Positions 58,521 through 64,000 of a DNA stretch of 64,000 nucleotides are shown here, one piece after another. The stretch comes from Desmodus rotundus (taxonomy: Eukaryota > Chordata > Mammalia > Chiroptera > Phyllostomidae), in the NCBI RefSeq assembly GCF_022682495.2, contig NC_071398.1, positions 12,716,934 through 12,780,933 of the forward strand, read 5' to 3'. Each line of letters begins with the position of its first letter. The stretch's first letter is position 1. The position numbers were made by a program, and so were the translations under genes. The notes under the pieces were generated by a model that saw only the letters and a program-made list of their open reading frames with translations, was not told the DNA's origin and ran no database searches.

Positions 58521-60169
58521 CATATTTTCAAGATTAAACTAACTAAACTTCCCAAACTGAGACCCAGCCGTAGTTGTTCTTGGCACTCAAGTTCATGTTT
58601 GGCAACGATTTTAACGGCATTAGCAAAACACTGTCCTCTTTTGCCTGGGAGATACTTACCAGGTTTGGACAGTTTATTACTTTAAAGACTCCCACAGCTG
58701 GGAAAACTAATTTCAACTTATGATTCCTAGTTATGAGGTTAAGTGCCTTAACGTACACTAATATTGTGTTCTTTCCCCCTTTGTGATCTTGAAGACTGTG
58801 GTCAAAAATACATGCATGTGAATATTTATGCAAACATATATACAAACACACACATACACACACACACACCCCAGCTGGGTGGGCACACCTTTGCCATTTG
58901 CAGTGGCTTACATTTCGGATGTATTATCAAAGGACTGAAGTAATTCCTGAGTCCTTGACATAATGATGCTGCTGGCAATTGAATCCCCACTTTATCTGCT
59001 GCTCTGCCCCAGGCTGTAAAAAAAAAAAAACACCCCCCCAAAAACCCCCCATGTTGTTCATGGGTAATTTCCCACTCCTTCCTGCTGCTAACAAAATGGA
59101 TACTTTCTTTAAACCGGAAACCTCACTGCCTGGCATTGCTCACTGCAATTGCCAATGGGTTCCGAATGATCGAAGTCACGGCCTGCGACAGACGACAGCA
59201 CCTGTGTTTTTCCAGAAAGACCCAGTGGTCTCTAAGGCACAGGCCCTGTGCCCACTGAAGTTTTTCATCCGTATGTTTTCACGAGAGGAGGGTCAGGAAA
59301 TACCACCTGTGCCCAAATACAAGTCTTTCTTCTGTTTTCCCAACCCAGGAAGATGGGAGGCATCAACTTAAGTCACTGAATTAATTTAGTTGCACCTTCT
59401 TTTATCCTTCACACAAAACATCGACCTCTTCTCCGCCTCCTTCAAGTTTAGTGTCTTTGTGCCACTGAACACAGTTCTTTAGAGGGGGCCATTTTCACTT
59501 CCATCAGGGTGATCTCAGTGACAGAGATTCTGAGCCCCCATGTGACAATGGCACTTGGTCCCAGGGACCACTCCTGTAATGTGCCTGTCTGCCACCAACT
59601 GCGCGTCTACAGCTCTCCTCTGAGCCGTATTTCTGACCTCAGTAATGTAACTGCTTACTCTATTTCTTTTCAAAAGTCATCTGCAAGAGGTTGGTTTACA
59701 ACAGTAGCTAAGCTTGCAGTGGTGAGGTTAGAGACGCAGGAATAATTGCTAAATTGTGTTAAATTCCCTTGCCTTTTTTTTTAAACAAAAACTGATTTTG
59801 CCAGTGACCTCTTTAAGCAATCCAAACTGGTATTGATTGAAGCCCTTTCAGGCTAATGCGCTGTACTTTGTTCGCCCTGCAGTAATTGAGAAAGCGCTCT
59901 GTAATGTGAGGAATTTCATCAGGACTCAACTCTGACTCTTCCAGGGGGGCGGGCGGGGGTGATACTTCTTGGGGGAAATGAAAACCTTCCCTTCTTTGTC
60001 AACATTTATGGTTCATTACATAAATACCACTGTGCCTCCTCCCCCTTTGCCTTTGAAAAATAATCACTTTGACTACTTGATGGTATTTTTTGCATTGAGG
60101 CCAGGCTCCGACTTTCACAGAGACGGCCCATGTTGCCGGCCATTCGGAGGAGGGCTGTACTGTGTAAAT
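58521..60169. other. Unannotated stretch with a candidate conserved block
   Basis: No gene. A (CA)n run lies at 58847-58869, and poly-A then poly-C at 59019-59050. The segment 59785-59945 is complex and repeat-free ('caggctaatgcgctgtactt', 'ctgcagtaattgagaaagcg') and ends at a G-rich run; it may be a conserved element. Confidence 0.35.
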
Positions 60170-60410
60170 TTATCTCTTTAGCATTCACTCTCTGGTAGGC
60201 ATTGGGACAGATGCTTTTAATTTATTGTTGAAACCTCACTGTGCACTCCCAACAAACTATGAGGCAGGCATTTCTGTTCTCTCCATCTCGAAGATGAAAA
60301 AAACTGAGACTTAGAGAAATTAAGCCTCTTGCCAAATGTCACACCTTACCATTGGCAGAATTGAGCCTCAACCCCACATTGGCCTAATTCTAAAATGCGG
60401 TTCTTTTATT
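60170..60410 (-). repeat. MIR SINE, antisense
   Basis: 'ctggtaggcattgggacaga', 'agatgaaaaaaactgagact', 'ttaagcctcttgccaaatgt' and 'ggcagaattgagcctcaacc'. Confidence 0.65.
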
Positions 60411-60995
60411 GAGTGTGGTTCGATATATACATAAGCAGTTCTATCCCGTCTATGCAAGAAGTAGTTTTAGACATCTCTTGGAGAAAACAAAAGATTGTTT
60501 TGTAGTTCGGAAAGGTATAATTGTCCCTAACCCTGAATTTCAAAATTCAAAGCATGCTCAGGCATTTCTTGGAGAACACTCCAAAAGGAGTATAATTTCA
60601 GCTCGAAATCTGAAGGAGTTCACACAGTGGGCTGTCAGCTCCCCACGCTCCTGCCAGCTGGGAGCAAGTTCTTTCCTGAAGGGGAGGCAGAGGAGTGTAC
60701 TTCTGTGATCGTGGCTGAGCACCCTGCGGCTACATGGAGCACTCCAGGGATCTGGGGGCGCTCGTCTCCTGAGAAGACACTTGGCAGACAGAGGTCAGTG
60801 GGAATAATTGCAGTCCTTGTTACTGTAGTTGATCGCATGGCTACAACTGGTACTCATTGTGTCTCTCCTCAACTACCCATTCCAGACTCCCCTCTTCCTC
60901 AGCGACTTGATAACTTCAATCTAATTCCTAAGGAATCTGAGCTGCTAGTGGTCATATCCTTCCCAGGCAGACTCACTGCTCCTGCCCATTCTCAG

Positions 60996-61349
60996 TTACA
61001 CACAGACAAGAGAGAACCACGAGGCACCCAAGTAGGACAGTGAGGTCCACAAATGTCCCCCCATGTGTCGGCAACCCACCACTTCCTGCTGGTCAGGATC
61101 GATTTCCTCTAACAAGGTGATCGTTGTTCTTCCTGCCTGATGGTCCCCGGACACAATTAGCCTAAAGTTCCCAGGTGACAGCTGTAATGTACAGTGGGAA
61201 GTGACACTTGCTGGGTCTCCTGGGGAGAACACACTCCCTGAGGTGCCCAAGACCTCTAAGCTTGCAAAGCTCTGAGTTTCAGGGATGAGAAGCACAGAAT
61301 CCCCCAGTGGGCCATTGGATCTACTTCTGCTTCCCTCTCTTGTTCTCAT
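60996..61349 (-). pseudogene. ERV-L dUTPase-like remnant
   Basis: A 117-codon open piece downstream of integrase on the minus strand. The short motifs 'SPGDPASV' and 'EEIDPD' resemble the retroviral dUTPase fold region, which ERV-L carries after integrase. The open frame does not cover the whole domain and is not continuous with the integrase piece. Confidence 0.6.
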
Positions 61350-61606
61350 ATCCTTGCCTCTTCTTATAGAGAGAACAGCATCATCGAAACGCCTTTAATT
61401 CAATCAATATACCACATTCTGGAGGAAGGCGATCCGTCATTGCAGAGTATTCTTTTAAATCATCACTCTTATAGCATGGAGAGTATTCTTTTGAGCTGGC
61501 ACATCAGCTAAATCTTCACCATTTCAATTCTCTATTCAGTCACCTGCTTCTGGGAGGTAGGTGCCCTCTGTGACATGACCATGAATCCCAAGGACGTGGA
61601 TCCCCT

Positions 61607-62300
61607 TCACTGTAAAGTGCCTTTGCTTCTGTCAAAGGCTCTATTGTGTAGGATTCCACGCCTGTGCATCAGGCACTCCATAAATGCCAGGATAATGATG
61701 CTGTATGAATGAGGCTCTCTGCGTAGAAAAACCAAATTCATATCCAGGATATGTATCTTTCCTGCAGGAAAAAAATAATGAATGAAACCCTCCAGATGGA
61801 AAGATTCTAATATAGTGAACTTCCTGTCAAGTAGCCAATTAACCTCCTTGAGAAGTAGACTATGCCAAGTGCTCAGTGTTGGTCTCTGTTGTTGGCAGGG
61901 TGGACTTTCAGAGGCAGCAATAGATCGACCTTGATAAGCAGAAATCCATGCAGTCGGACCCCTGTACGGCCTCCGTCTTACCCATATTCCCATTGGGTGG
62001 CTACTCACAAAAGTTGATGACATCAACTAGCCAAGTCTTGTCATCTCGTTGATTGTTTGGTGACATTTTAATGATGGAAGCACAATGGTGTGCATTAATA
62101 TGTGACTTAAAGATGTCACACTGTGTTCACTCCCATATGTCCTTCCTAAAACATGGATCACTGGGTCACCATCCAAGTATCTACCCAGAAGATCTGCCCT
62201 TCTACCAGTCTTTCAAGGCTACCTCTGACTAAAGCCATAATGCAGCTGCCACCCATTCACAAATGCCCAGCCAGCCCACCTATAAGTGAAAATGACCGTG
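61607..62300 (-). pseudogene. ERV-L integrase remnant
   Basis: A 139-codon open piece (62026-61607) carries integrase-core sequence with conserved tryptophans and ends in 'FDRSKGT', near the position of the second catalytic aspartate in this family. More integrase sequence continues to about 62300 in other frames. An 11-bp unit 'tttctaatgac' is repeated about three times at 62367-62399, just outside. Confidence 0.72.
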
Positions 62301-62999
62301 TATGTGGGGGTGGGGAGGAGGCACTGGTGTAACTGTGGTGAGTGACATGAGAGTCTAGATTGCTGCTTTCTAATGACTTTCTAATGACTTTCTAATGCCT
62401 TCTGTCCAAGCTCATGCTTGGTCCCCACAATGCCATTTTAGCACTTTCTCATCAAAATGAATTGCTTCTGGACCAGGCCAACCTTATGAGTAGAACTCAC
62501 CTCTTGAAGGGCAGTTCTCGATCCACGATCACTTGCTGTTGCGCAGTCAAACATGCCATTTTTACCAGGGCTCTGTAGCGTCCCAATGGCTGATTTTTGA
62601 AAGTTTAATTCTCTGCTCTAGATGGAATGGCCTTCTTTAGAATTCCAGGGACCTGGATTGTGATTCTCCCTCTGAGGCTTGCTATAAATCCCATACTGTA
62701 TCTTTTCCCAACACTTTCACGGCCAGTATCACAGAGTCTGCCGGCCTGAATGGCACAGGGGGAAGGCCTGCTTCCACTCTAGCCTGAACCTGCCAGAGCC
62801 TTTCTTGCTCCTCGCCTTCCATTCTTCCGGGAGGTAGACCACACCACTCTCCCCACGGGCAGATTTATTCTCTCCGTAATCAGAATAGGACTATTAGATA
62901 TTGTGATTCCTTCTCTGTGGTAAACGATTGAAGATTAGCAATTTGTCTTTTATCCTGGAAGGGATATTTGATAGATCTATGACTGCTGGATGATTAAAA

Positions 63000-63700
63000 A
63001 CTTCATTGAAGTGGCAATAGTTTGTTCCTGAATATTAGTAGGGTTTATCCCCACCATCCAGCCACCTCTTGCTGATTTTGTCCCATTAATATGATGTTAT
63101 CAATGGTAGATCAAGGTGATGTTTTCTGAGATATACAGATAATTCAGATTAGAGTATAATAGTGAATAGGACAGTTGACTTAGCCCTGGGGCAAAATTAT
63201 AAGTGTATGTTATTATTCATTTCATGGGGATGAGAACTATTTTCACTCTTTCCCAATTGAGAGGGGGAAAATGCATTCACTAAATTAATGGCCACGTGCC
63301 TTGAAGCCTTATTTATCTGCTCTGGAAGAGACCCTGTCCAGCACAGCAGTTGCAGTCAGGGCCACTACTTAGCTGAGCTGCCTACAAGAATTCTCCAAGA
63401 TCCATATGGTTTCTGCAGGAACCGGACTGGTCAATTAATGGAGATCTTTAAGAGTGGGAATAATCTTTATGATCCACCATATCCCCTCCTTGCCAGTTTT
63501 GATTTGATATCTTGGCTGGATCAGGGATCATCTCAGAACCTTCCACTTGACCTTCTCCCCTGTGATAGTGCTAATCTCACAGGCCAAAGCCGAATGATGT
63601 AGGTTGCTGAAATTTGCCAGAGAGTCAGTCTCATGCTACTTTAGAGAACTGGAGAAATGACCTCTGGGTGGGTCAGCAGATAAGTGGCCCCGCTGCCTAC
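63000..63700 (-). pseudogene. ERV-L reverse-transcriptase remnant
   Basis: The antisense sequence near 63090-63109 gives a degenerate YxDD active-site region: the second aspartate codon reads as Asn and a one-base insertion separates the Tyr from the next codon. The enzyme is therefore inactive. RNase H-type sequence follows at about 62400-62990. Confidence 0.62.
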
Positions 63701-64000
63701 TGTAATCCAGATTTTCAGCGGCTTGATTTATTACTTGATCCTCAAATAACTCACTTTTAAAAAGAGAAGCTATGATGAGTCTTCACTCATAGGTTTCTTT
63801 AGAAAGTTTTTAGACCTGGAACTGGTTGACTGAAAAAATGGCCAGGTCTCCGGAGGGAAAGACCATATAACAAGATGACAAGCATGTACTGTAATAACTT
63901 CCCGCAAAGAAGTCTATGAGCATTCGTTTACCTGAGTGACAGTAGACTGGAGAAAAGGGACTATTCAGACATTTTAAGGTCAGATGCATAAACACTCTGA

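Larger units (their letters stand above)
60600..64000 (-). pseudogene. ERV-L (class III) pol remnant, antisense
   Basis: An old endogenous retrovirus in reverse, entering from beyond the right edge. From right to left, following the minus strand, it shows reverse-transcriptase, RNase H, integrase and dUTPase-type sequence, the gene order of ERV-L pol. Frames are broken by many stops and frameshifts. No LTR is seen in the window and the left boundary is approximate. No env or other open gene is visible. It cannot encode a functional protein. Confidence 0.75.

Noticed and set aside
58206..58685. 159-codon open frame, the longest in the window
   Set aside because: It starts in CT and G-rich simple repeats and runs through a MIR relic; no splice, promoter or domain support.
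1..64000. Bacterial, phage or defence-system content
   Set aside because: No dense coding, operons or prokaryotic signals; the repeats are those of a placental mammal.

Overview
The window is vertebrate nuclear DNA, almost certainly from a bat. Four copies of a tRNA-derived SINE with the head, A/B boxes and tail of the Ves family (18163, 32153, 41457, 46088), plus an older relative (52690), point to Yangochiroptera. Placental-mammal fossils (MIR, L2, MER5/hAT, MLT1/MST LTRs, L1M, RTE, ERV-L) fill much of the rest. I cannot name the species. No Helitron was recognised, which is only weak evidence against a vespertilionid.

No protein-coding gene, exon or RNA gene is supported. Open frames are short (159 codons at most), lack splice or promoter context, and the longest mostly lie on transposon remnants or a minisatellite. 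The window is best read as intergenic or deep intronic sequence.

Layout. 1-15.8 kb: unique-looking sequence with MIR and L2 relics, one MER5 element split by a short L1, and a compact repeat-free block at 11.27-11.62 kb that resembles a conserved non-coding element. 15.8-18.4 kb: an MLT1 LTR end, a long antisense L1 ORF2 fossil, a young 5'-truncated L1 with a perfect 15-bp target duplication, and a Ves SINE. 19.4-22.9 kb: a 71-bp inverted repeat pair, a dead processed COX6B1 retrocopy and an RTE fragment. 23.3-26.3 kb: two MER5 copies, L2 and an antisense MaLR LTR. 29-33.8 kb: L2 and L1 fossils, then a triple nest in which a Ves SINE lies inside an internally deleted mariner, itself inside an L1. 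34-46 kb: mostly unique, AT-rich in places, with MIR/L2 and Ves copies. 46-54.2 kb: Ves, L1, L2 and MIR, and an MLT1 LTR split by a young L1. 56.66-57.0 kb: a 50-bp minisatellite. 60.6-64.0 kb: an antisense ERV-L pol remnant running off the window end.

Nothing here works as a gene system. The informative content is the layered insertion history, the retrocopy, the minisatellite, the inverted duplication, the ERV-L remnant and several candidate conserved blocks. Family names are by eye; no database search was run.
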